DNA from: Phytophthora colocasiae
Lineage: Eukaryota > Oomycota > Peronosporomycetes > Peronosporales > Peronosporaceae
Reading direction: 5' to 3'
Length of the DNA: 64,000 bases
Assembly (NCBI GenBank): GCA_018806915.1
Contig: JAGKQI010000085.1
Span: 806,001 to 870,000, forward strand
In this document: positions 28,500-36,537 of the stretch, in pieces
Layout: each line of letters opens with the position of its first letter
How positions within the stretch are numbered: position 1 is the first letter of the stretch
Program-made: the position numbers and the translations under genes
The notes under the pieces: model-generated
Told to the model about the DNA's origin: nothing
What the model saw: only the letters and a program-made list of their open reading frames with translations
Databases searched by the model: none

Positions 28500-31420
28500 C
28501 GGGCGTTCAGCGTTGTTCGTTGCGGACTTCGCTGGTCGTTTGCCTTTGGTCGCCCTGCTCGACGTCTCCTTTCCTCGTTACGCTTTGGCTCTGTTGAACC
28601 CGGAGGTTCCACAGTGGCATCCACGATCGTGCTGACTAATTGCTCGATTACCGCGCTTACTTCTTCGTCCGGCGTACTCGCTTCCTTGCTCTGGTCGTTC
28701 GTCACCGGTTCTAGAGCACCCGTCGTGTGTTCGTCGTGCGTTGCAACTTCCATCCGCGTAACCTCGCCCGTGTTCATGACGGTTCGTTGGGTCGTTCGTG
28801 ATGGCTTCTCTCGTCGCGCTCGTCGTTGCCTTCCTATCGCTGCTCGTACCGTAGCTGCTACTGGCGCCCTCGATAATGCATCGGCGACCACATTCGTGGG
28901 GCCCGGTCGATAGTGCACTTCGAAATCAAATTCTTGCAAGGTAAGTGCCCATCGATGCAGTTTTCCAGTTAAGTGTGGACTCGTCATCAGCCATTTTAAC
29001 GCAGCATGATCCGTGATGATCTCGAACTTGCGTCCATACAGGTAAGGTCTGAAGAGCTTAATGGCCCACACGACAGCAAAACATTCCAACTCCGTGATCC
29101 CGTACTTTCCTTCTGTCTCACTGTTCACTTTACTGGCGAACGCTACTGGTTGCCAACCTTCACCTTGATCCTGCATCAGACATGCACCCAATCCAACCTT
29201 ACTCGCGTCTGTCACTACTCGAAATGGTAGCCGAAAGTCTGGGTAAATGAGCAGAGGCTTCGCAGTTAATATGTCCTTCACGCGTTCGAAAGCTGTCTTC
29301 TGTGCATCTCCCCATTCCCAGGCAACGCTTTTCCGTAACAGCTTCGTGATAGGCGCCATGATCGTACCAAATCCACTAACGAATCGTCGATAATAACCAG
29401 CCAAGTGAGCAAACCTCTTCGCTTCTACAGCATCGCTAGGCGTCGGGAAGTCTCGTACCGCAGAAACTAACCGGTCCAATGGTCTAACTCCGTCGCTGCT
29501 GAGTTCGTGGCCCAAGTAATCCATTGTTTGGGTCGCGAATTTGCACTTCTTCAGTTTGAGTGTAAGCCCCGCTCTCTCCAACCGTTCTAACACCGCAGCT
29601 AATTCTACAATGTGTCGCTCGATGCCACCTCGCGTAAAAACTACGATGTCGTCTAGATACACCAAACAAGTAGACCAAGTGAGGCCCCTTAACACTCCAT
29701 TCATTAGTCGTTGAAATGTCGATGGTGCATTCGTTAATCCGAAGGGCATTCGTACAAACCGGTACAGCCCTCTCTTAGTGGTGAAAGCTGTCTTGTCACG
29801 ATCTTCAGGTGCTACTAGGATCTGCCAATACCCTGCTCGAAGATCCAACGTTGTGAACAACAAGGCACCACCTAATGCCTCCAAAGTTTCGTCAATTCGC
29901 GGAAGAGGGTAAACATCCTTCTTAGTGATCTTGTTGAGAGCTCTGTAATCGACACAAAAACGCACTTCTCCGTCCTTCTTCCGTACCAGAACCACTGGGA
30001 ATCCCCATCCGCCATTGCCTTCTTCAATTACGCCAGCCTTCAGCATCTTTTCTACGTTGTCGTCAATGATACCGTCATCCGTTTGTGCCTGGCGTCTTCG
30101 TTTGAGCATAATTGGTGAAGCTGTCCCTGTGTCAATGTGATGGTGAACATCTAACGTCGTTGCAGGTGGGCACTCACTAGTGTTCGTCATCAATGATCGG
30201 TAAGCCCGTAATAACTTCAAAACCAACTCTTTCGACTTCGGGTCATCGCTGCCAATATCCACTTCGTTCTCATTCAGGAGTGGCGTCTCACAGTCTCCAA
30301 GTTCGCTCAGCCAGTTTTCTACTCGTTCCGTATCTAGTTGCCCATTCATCGTGAGGATCTCTACATCATCGTCAACGGGTATCCACGTTCCGAGCTGTTT
30401 CTTGTTTGGGATCTTCGCGGACTTGGCATTCGTATTGATAGCGGGTATCCACGCCCTTCCATTTCTCGCGGTTGTCACCGTCGCGGCTAACAGTACCGAT
30501 CCAATGTGCTTCGTCGGTAGGAACACACCTCGTTCACCATTCTCGGCAGGAACGGCTACCTCCACTGGCATCACCGTATTTCCAGCGATCTCCGTGCGAC
30601 TAATCATCCTTACTGTTGCAACTCTACCGGCTCCGTCGCCATCATGAGTTTTGAACGGAATTACCACTGTTCGTTCTCCTTCGGCATATCGTACTTCTTG
30701 TCGCTGGAAGTCCATAGTTGCTCCTCGTGCTTGCATGAAATCCACTCCCAGTAGGAATTCGTTTCCACAGCCAGCAATAATGCATGCATCGGTCGTTAAT
30801 TCTTCGTCGAACACCGTTTTGAAGGTAAACCGCCACACACCAATAACATCGAGCAGAAATCCTCCAATGCCTTCTACGTAATCAACGGGAGCTTCGTTAG
30901 ATACTCGATCACCGTACTTCATCCAGTCTGTGCCTGCCACGGTGTATCGCGCACCACTATCGAGCTTCACTTGCCGAAATTCGCCATTCACGTTCATTAA
31001 AGCTGTCGGCAGTCCATCGTCGGCTCCAACGTATTCCACCAGATCTTCACGCCGTTCACTGGTAGGTACTTGTGTTGACCGTCGTTGTTTCACTAAACTT
31101 ACACGTGCAGTGTCCAGAGATCGCACGTTTCTTTCTGTGAGGTCTTCGCCTTCCAATTGCCGTCGTTGTTTGCGTAATTCGAACGCTTCCCATGCTGCAT
31201 TCGCTTCTTCACGCCTCTTACTGTTTAGCGCCGCTGCTACAACTGTTCGTTCGGCTTCAACTTCTTGTTTATCGCGTCGTTGCCGAGCCAATCGCGCCTT
31301 CGCTTTCAGTCGTTTAGCGATCTTCCTTGCAGTTTTCCGTGTCTTCCGAAGACTAGCTACGTCCAGACCTTGCGCCGGATCATTCACTGCGCTAGTGGCT
31401 TCCGTACTACCACTCATCAA
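28496..31420 (-). CDS. Element B protease, reverse transcriptase and RNase H
   Basis: The 974-codon ORF begins with a basic, coiled-coil-like region (about 20-120). The aspartic protease motif is KLDSGARYTVAG (about residue 170), with FLLGVDFM as the second motif. RT starts at about 430, with FTTLDLRAGYWQI and YLDDIVVF holding the three catalytic aspartates. The RNase H shows VVTDASKVGLGACLMQD, ELECFAVVWA and ITDHAALKWL, all intact. The C-terminal tail is Arg/Thr-rich. There are no stops or frameshifts, so it could encode working enzymes for copying the element's RNA into DNA. Confidence 0.92.
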   Translation of the reverse strand: MMSGSTEATSAVNDPAQGLDVASLRKTRKTARKIAKRLKAKARLARQRRDKQEVEAERTVVAAALNSKRREEANAAWEAFELRKQRRQLEGEDLTERNVRSLDTARVSLVKQRRSTQVPTSERREDLVEYVGADDGLPTALMNVNGEFRQVKLDSGARYTVAGTDWMKYGDRVSNEAPVDYVEGIGGFLLDVIGVWRFTFKTVFDEELTTDACIIAGCGNEFLLGVDFMQARGATMDFQRQEVRYAEGERTVVIPFKTHDGDGAGRVATVRMISRTEIAGNTVMPVEVAVPAENGERGVFLPTKHIGSVLLAATVTTARNGRAWIPAINTNAKSAKIPNKKQLGTWIPVDDDVEILTMNGQLDTERVENWLSELGDCETPLLNENEVDIGSDDPKSKELVLKLLRAYRSLMTNTSECPPATTLDVHHHIDTGTASPIMLKRRRQAQTDDGIIDDNVEKMLKAGVIEEGNGGWGFPVVLVRKKDGEVRFCVDYRALNKITKKDVYPLPRIDETLEALGGALLFTTLDLRAGYWQILVAPEDRDKTAFTTKRGLYRFVRMPFGLTNAPSTFQRLMNGVLRGLTWSTCLVYLDDIVVFTRGGIERHIVELAAVLERLERAGLTLKLKKCKFATQTMDYLGHELSSDGVRPLDRLVSAVRDFPTPSDAVEAKRFAHLAGYYRRFVSGFGTIMAPITKLLRKSVAWEWGDAQKTAFERVKDILTAKPLLIYPDFRLPFRVVTDASKVGLGACLMQDQGEGWQPVAFASKVNSETEGKYGITELECFAVVWAIKLFRPYLYGRKFEIITDHAALKWLMTSPHLTGKLHRWALTLQEFDFEVHYRPGPTNVVADALSRAPVAATVRAAIGRQRRARREKPSRTTQRTVMNTGEVTRMEVATHDEHTTGALEPVTNDQSKEASTPDEEVSAVIEQLVSTIVDATVEPPGSTEPKRNEERRRRAGRPKANDQRSPQRTTLNAR

Positions 31421-31507
31421 CGACTGGCCACCTCATGTGTTCATTCTGTTCATCAGTACTGTTACTCGAGTTCACCTCCGTCGCCACGCTCGTATCTGGT
31501 GCCGTCA

Positions 31508-32011
31508 CTACACCCATGTTAGTCTTCTCGTCATTTGTTTCACTCGTAACTCCGTCGCCATCAGAACGCTCTTTCGCGCCCTCCAGTTCTCCTTTTGTGC
31601 TCGCCCTCCCGGTCCGTCCTCACAAACGTTGCTGTTGGCGGTGTTGGCACTCCATTCTCGTTCTTCATCTTCACGATTGGCACGTAGGTATCGCACAGCT
31701 ACCATTGTCGGGCGCGTAGTCGACACATATCGGGCAGATCGCTCGACATCCTCTTCCGTCGCGTCCTTCAGTAGTTCGTCCGTCACTTTCTTGACCGGTG
31801 TCTTGTCATTCCCATTCAGAGTCGACCAATTTCGTGTCGTCTGGCCGCCCGTCAATTCATTGTTCGTCATCGTGCCATCATTCATCTTGCACTTCTTCCG
31901 TTCATGCTCCTCGTCATTCTTCGTTCGCTCGTCCATACTCGACTCGGTGCTCGGTAGGCTTATGGTGTCCGTGATTGCTGTCGTCGTTGTTTTCCAGTTC
32001 ACGTCTGCCAC
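31508..32011 (-). CDS. Small ORF between gag and pol of element B, function unknown
   Basis: A 167-codon ORF lies in the 632-bp gap between gag (stop at 32053) and the pol ORF (start at 31420). It is polar and Thr/Lys/Glu-rich (MDERTKNDEEHERKKCKM) with no domain I recognise. It is in the same frame as pol but separated from it by several stops, so it is not a simple extension. It may be a real accessory protein or chance open sequence. Confidence 0.35.
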   Translation of the reverse strand: MADVNWKTTTTAITDTISLPSTESSMDERTKNDEEHERKKCKMNDGTMTNNELTGGQTTRNWSTLNGNDKTPVKKVTDELLKDATEEDVERSARYVSTTRPTMVAVRYLRANREDEEREWSANTANSNVCEDGPGGRAQKENWRARKSVLMATELRVKQMTRRLTWV

Positions 32012-32052
32012 TTGCTGGGGATCCCGGGCATTTCTCGGACATCGTACTCCCC

Positions 32053-34455
32053 CTACGACGTCCCGTCCCCGTTTTCCGCTGACTTTAGTGCCTCCTTCCG
32101 CTTAGCCATGTACTCGTCATTCCTGGCCTTGGCTTTGGGGTCTGGACAGTCTCGCGCCATGTGCCCATGCTTGCTACACGCATAACACTTTGGTCCGACG
32201 GTCCAGTATGAAGCCCAATGACCGCTCTGCCCACAGATCCGACAACTGGTCTCGCTCGGTGGCGACTTCTTCGAGGTTCGTTGTTTCTGGCCTTCTTCTG
32301 CTAACACTTGCCGTACTGCCGCCTTCAACTTCTTCTGGGGCTTCGCATCTCCTTCTTCGTCACTAGAATGCACTGTACGCTTCGGTTTTGCTTTCTTCCG
32401 GGACTTCAGCTCGTACTCCTCCTCGCTGGTGTCCGTCGTACGCCGTTGCTTGCTCGCTTTGCGAGACTGCGTGTCCCGTTCCTCGTCGTCCGAAGATTCT
32501 ACGTCTCGCCGCGCTCGCTGCTTCCGTTCGTCGCGCCGGTTGTCCGCCTTCCTCGCTTTCGTACGTTTCTGAACCGTAGGCTCTGCCCAGTATCGCGAAT
32601 TCCACTTCCTTCCTGCCGGCAACTCGTACTTCCCGGTTATGATGTTCCACGCCCCTTTCGGATTCGTATAGAGGACGAGGCCATCTGGATCCACAGCTGC
32701 GTAATTTTTGATTCCTTCTACGGTACCAGATACCGGGACATACACACTACCCACGCCTGGCAAAGTCACCGTCCTCGCCGCGATACCATCCGTGGCTGCC
32801 GTTTCAGTCGTCGCCGTCGTCGTCGTTTGTCCAGTTGGTGCCAGTTGCGAAAGGTTTTCCATCGGGTCATCGATTTCCGTTGCTTTGATCACCGCTTCTT
32901 CCAGATTTTCTGGTTCCTGCTGCTTCACCAACTGACGCGTAGTTTTGTCCATGCCGCGGTAGAATTGTGCCATCAATACGCGTTCACTTACACGGCTTCG
33001 TCCTGCTGCTTTCCGTAGAGCGGCTGCGTAATCAGCATGTGATTCCTTTGCACCTCTTGACCTGGTGTTCACTCGATATTCCGCTAGTGAGATATCCTCC
33101 TTCGGTCCATACCGCCGTAATAGAGCCTGCTTCAGATGTGTCCACGTGCGTTGATTGTCTGTCAGTCTGCGATTGAAGTCTACCCACCAACTTGCGGCTT
33201 CGCCCATGAGCTTGTTCCCCAGGATAAAGTAAAGCGCATGATCACTCCACTCTCCACGTCCTGATTCCTTAGCTCCCTGCAACGCTAAATCGATGCGGTC
33301 TGTCCAAGTGGATACCGCCGCTCCAGTCGTAGGGGTGAACGTTGGCAGTTCCAAATCCTTGACATTACCTCTTCGTCGCCCTCGTGCTTCATGACGCTCC
33401 TGGCGTCGTTCTCGTCGTGGTGATCTGCGGTGGTCTCGTCTTCTCCCTCCTCGCGGTTCTCGTTGCTCGTGACGTTCACGGCGTTGTCTCATTCGTGCAT
33501 CTCTTTCTGATTCGCCAGTGGAACTGTCTTCAGAGCTGCTTCGTCGGCGTTGTCTCCGTCCTGCGTCGTGCCTTCCATTATCGTCAGAGTCGCTTTCACT
33601 GCTGGAGGAGGATGGCTGCCCGTCACCTCCTGGTTGTTCTCGTCGTTGCCGTTCAGGTTGTCGTCTAGGAGGCGCTTCTCGCCGGCCTTGCGATCGCTCT
33701 CTCCGTTCCCGCCCTCGTGACCTACGTCGGTTCACTCGCCGTGCATCTTCATCGGAATCTCGCCGTACATTCTGGTGAGGAGGTCGCTGTGCTTGCTGGT
33801 CACGATATTCATCTTCTGCAGCCTGTCGGAGTTCACTCCGAGGCCCAGGTTCACGCCGCAACCGTAACTGCCGAACTTCTTCACGGAGCTCGTGAAGTGC
33901 TGTCGCCATAGTTTCCATTTCGGAGGGTTGATGTACGGGAACGTCGTCATCAGGTTCATCTTCGGCTGCATGTGGCGCGCCTTCACGTACTGGCTCGTTG
34001 CCGTCGTGTTCCTCGGCTACGTCGTTAGCGGTCTCTTGTTGTCCAGAGCCTGGGGCGGCATCCAGTCTCACCACTCGTGGCTGCTCGTCTTCCGTGCGTA
34101 TCGGGAGTTCCCCAAGTACAGCGCTAATTAGCTCTCGTCCACTGCGAAAAGCTGTCTGTCCTTCTCCCGAGGCTGCAGCGGTAGCCAAGAAGCGTTCGGC
34201 TTCTTCCCATTCCTTTCGAGCTTGACTCCTCGTCATGACTGCTGACTCTTCTTCTTCCTCAGCGGGTATAGCGCGTTTGTCTTCATACTCGTCAGGACTG
34301 ATCGTCGCTTCGTCACTACTGTTCCGGTTGCCCACGGCACCTTCATCAATAGCCTCCTCGCGGCGTCGAGACTGTCCTCTCCTCGAGCTTTGCGATCCCG
34401 TCGCTTTCTTCCTCGTAACTCGTTTCCGTGCTGTCTCTCGCGTTTTAGTTGGCAT
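32053..34455 (-). CDS. Element B gag with two zinc knuckles
   Basis: The frame is open from 34512, but the first 19 codons would include the primer-binding site, so the ATG at 34455 (MPTKTRETARKRVTRKK) is the likely start. The order is a basic head, an acidic region, long Arg/Asp/Glu/Ser-rich tracts (RRDSDEDARRVNRRRSRGRE), and a capsid-like gag domain (TWTDRIDLALQGAKES, HALYFILGNKLMGEAASWW, HLKQALLRRYGPKEDISLAEY). At the C-terminus are two knuckles. The second, CYACSKHGHMARDC, is canonical. The first reads CRICGQSGHWASYW, with tryptophan where the last cysteine belongs, so only one knuckle can bind zinc normally. Confidence 0.88.
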   Translation of the reverse strand: MPTKTRETARKRVTRKKATGSQSSRRGQSRRREEAIDEGAVGNRNSSDEATISPDEYEDKRAIPAEEEEESAVMTRSQARKEWEEAERFLATAAASGEGQTAFRSGRELISAVLGELPIRTEDEQPRVVRLDAAPGSGQQETANDVAEEHDGNEPVREGAPHAAEDEPDDDVPVHQPSEMETMATALHELREEVRQLRLRREPGPRSELRQAAEDEYRDQQAQRPPHQNVRRDSDEDARRVNRRRSRGRERRERSQGRREAPPRRQPERQRREQPGGDGQPSSSSSESDSDDNGRHDAGRRQRRRSSSEDSSTGESERDARMRQRRERHEQREPRGGRRRDHRRSPRRERRQERHEARGRRRGNVKDLELPTFTPTTGAAVSTWTDRIDLALQGAKESGRGEWSDHALYFILGNKLMGEAASWWVDFNRRLTDNQRTWTHLKQALLRRYGPKEDISLAEYRVNTRSRGAKESHADYAAALRKAAGRSRVSERVLMAQFYRGMDKTTRQLVKQQEPENLEEAVIKATEIDDPMENLSQLAPTGQTTTTATTETAATDGIAARTVTLPGVGSVYVPVSGTVEGIKNYAAVDPDGLVLYTNPKGAWNIITGKYELPAGRKWNSRYWAEPTVQKRTKARKADNRRDERKQRARRDVESSDDEERDTQSRKASKQRRTTDTSEEEYELKSRKKAKPKRTVHSSDEEGDAKPQKKLKAAVRQVLAEEGQKQRTSKKSPPSETSCRICGQSGHWASYWTVGPKCYACSKHGHMARDCPDPKAKARNDEYMAKRKEALKSAENGDGTS

Positions 34456-34511
34456 CCTCGTACGTTTCTGCTGACGTGAGACAATAAGAGAAGGCCCCTG
34501 TATGACCACCA

Positions 34512-35443
34512 TGTAACAGGTTTATTCTCTCACTGCCAGTCAGTGGGTCGTCGCTCGTGTGCTGCGCTGGGTGGTGTGCCCAAGGATCGGGTGTCGAAGG
34601 ACACTCTTCAACGTCAACTGGTCGTCTCCTGGCTCGGTTCACCGCGCCGGCTCGTTCGTCGTTCGTCAACGAAGAACTTGCCTACTTATATTAACGTATG
34701 TGAATATACACTACGCTCGTCTCTTTCGTTCGTCTCTTTCGTTCGTCTCTTTCGTTCGTGCCTGCGCTTTCAGACGTAAACGTATACAGCTTCCCTGGTT
34801 GTCCCTCAGTCCCGTGACACCTGCTTCGGGCCGTACCAATCGAACCGTTGTCCGCTATTGGCTGCCACAGACGCCACCGCCTGAGAACCCAACTAGTTCT
34901 ACTGATCCGCCTGGTCGCTCAGCTATGCAGCAGCTCGCTCGCTACTGACTTCGTTCGTCGTTTAGAGCGGGTCCTCGGACTCCACTCGTGGTTGTCTCCA
35001 CTTCGTTCGTCGTTTAGAGCGGTCCCGTTGGACGCCACTCGTTGTTGTCTCAACCTTCAGTAGCTCTTAGCCACTGGCTTCGTTCGTCGTTTGTAAGCAG
35101 TTCCCTCAGGTTCCACTTGTGGTTGTCTCCACCTTCAGCTACACTTCACTGGTCGCTCGTCGTTTGGAGTGGGTCTCGCGACTCCTTCCTACTTGGTCAA
35201 TTCGCAACTGCTTCCCACCCGGTCGATTCGAGACTGACTGTCCAGTCCGCCATTGCGTTCGTCTGGCATCCCAGTCAGTCGTAGCTTCAACGTAGGCCTG
35301 TCTGCCTGCATGTTCGCGAGCGTCTCTCTCATTGGTGCTCCAGCGAGCCACTTCGAAGTCACTGGTAGGATTCTTCCATGCCTTGGCTGCTGTGGGACGG
35401 TAGATCCCAGATCCGCGCCCTTCTGCAAGTCAGGCATATTACA
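34512..35443 (-). repeat. Element B 5' LTR (932 bp)
   Basis: It matches the LTR at 25125-26056 with one visible difference (G at 35322). On the element's strand, the LTR end is followed at once by TGGTGGTCATACAGGGG (34513-34495), a primer-binding site beginning with TGG. The internal 13-bp triplet is at 34720-34758. Confidence 0.9.
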
Positions 35444-36152
35444 TATGCTTGGACCCAAGCCGTCGACGACTCAGGAGCGAACTGCTTACGAATGGAGAAG
35501 GAAGATGCAACGAGACTATAGTTATGCTCTGGCGTGTGCCGAAGATCTCCAGAAGAAGGCAAAACGTGATCGGTCTGAAGAGCAAACCAGAAAGTGGAAC
35601 GAGTTATTAGAGCGTCTGAAGTCAGGTTTCGCTATAGGCGACGCCGTATGGCTCTATATCCCTAAGGTACAAACGGTATTGAGCAGGAAACTGGCGCACA
35701 TGTGGCATGGACCCTTCAGGATCGAGGAGATGCTGGACGATTTCAGAGTGCGACTCAAGGTTGAAGATACCGGCTATCGCGTAAACCCCTGGGTGCACGT
35801 GAGCCGCCTGAAGCCCAGAGCCCTGTTTCCCAGACGACCAACAGCAGACCTTCAGATCCCAGAAGATGATGACTTTGACGCCGCCCTGTTGCCAGAAGAT
35901 AGTTGGGAACCTGATACTGAAAACGACGAGTATGAAGTGGAGAAGATTCTGGACACCTGCTGGAGCAAGCGTACCAGGACGTCTAAACGCCTGCGCGAAT
36001 ATCTGGTTAAGTGGAAAGGTTACGATGAAACTGAGTGGTTACCGTTATCGAAGTTGAACTGTGGAGCATTACTTTACGAATTCAACCAGAGTGCACGAGC
36101 ACGAGCCCGTTTTCAGGCGATGCAGGCTGGAGACGATCACCCCAGAGTCTAA
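35444..36152 (+). pseudogene. Element A integrase C-terminus with chromodomain
   Basis: This is the continuation of the integrase split at 25124. Removing element B exactly gives an open frame (TVSA then MLGPKPSTTQ). It contains a GPY/F-like module (AIGDAVWLYIPKVQTVLSRKL, HMWHGPFRIEEMLDDFRVRL, WVHVSRLKPRALFP) and then a chromodomain at the very end (YEVEKILDTCWSKRTRTSK, REYLVKWKGYDETEWLPLSKL). Chromodomains of chromoviruses steer integration by reading histone marks. The aromatic cage positions Y, W and Y/W appear present. Confidence 0.88.
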
Positions 36153-36537
36153 TGACTCTGAAAACACATCTGGAAGTCTGATATCTGAAGGATTTCAAAC
36201 ATTGACTTTCAGAGTGTGGTAGTCTGAGTGCGTGTTTTCAGAGACCTATTTCTGAAATTCGTGCGTTTGGATATGTGATCGACCATGTTACTGCTTATAT
36301 AAAAACGACTGTGTGAATGTGAATGTGGAAGTGAATTTGCGAAGGATTAAGTGCTGAAGGATACGAGGTTATGGACAATGAGATGAGGAGAAGAAACGTG
36401 ATTAAGTGGAATGATATTGAAAGATTAAGGGATTAGGAAGCTACGCTGAGGCCAGGGGTTTACGTCACGAATGCAGACAACTATTGGGCTTCTCAAAATG
36501 CAGCCTTCCCGTGGGTACCATGGTGGGCACCTGAGTT
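36153..36537. other. Non-coding gap between element A pol and the antisense ORF
   Basis: The first 100 bp are full of TCTGA and TCAGA words in both orientations (GACTCTGAAAACACATC, TTTCAGAGTGTGG), which can pair with each other. A TATA-like run (CTTATATAAAAACG) lies at about 36294. No coding sequence is seen. The pol transcript and the antisense ORF converge here. Confidence 0.4.

Larger units (their letters stand above)
25125..35443 (-). mobile_element. Gypsy element B, complete and apparently recent (10.3 kb)
   Basis: The element lies on the minus strand with 932-bp LTRs at both ends, three long intact ORFs (gag, PR-RT-RNase H, integrase) and one small ORF. The LTRs appear to differ at a single position (A at 25935 against G at 35322, both at offset 810). 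It is inserted in the integrase of element A. No clear target duplication is seen: the flanks are TCCGC on the left and TATGC on the right. The insertion is the youngest datable event in the window. Confidence 0.9.

Noticed and set aside
30930..32105. 391-codon plus-strand ORF opposite element B pol and gag
   Set aside because: It is Ser/Arg/Val-rich with no domain and lies antisense to the protease/gag region of B, whose minus-strand ORFs carry clear motifs. It is treated as a shadow.
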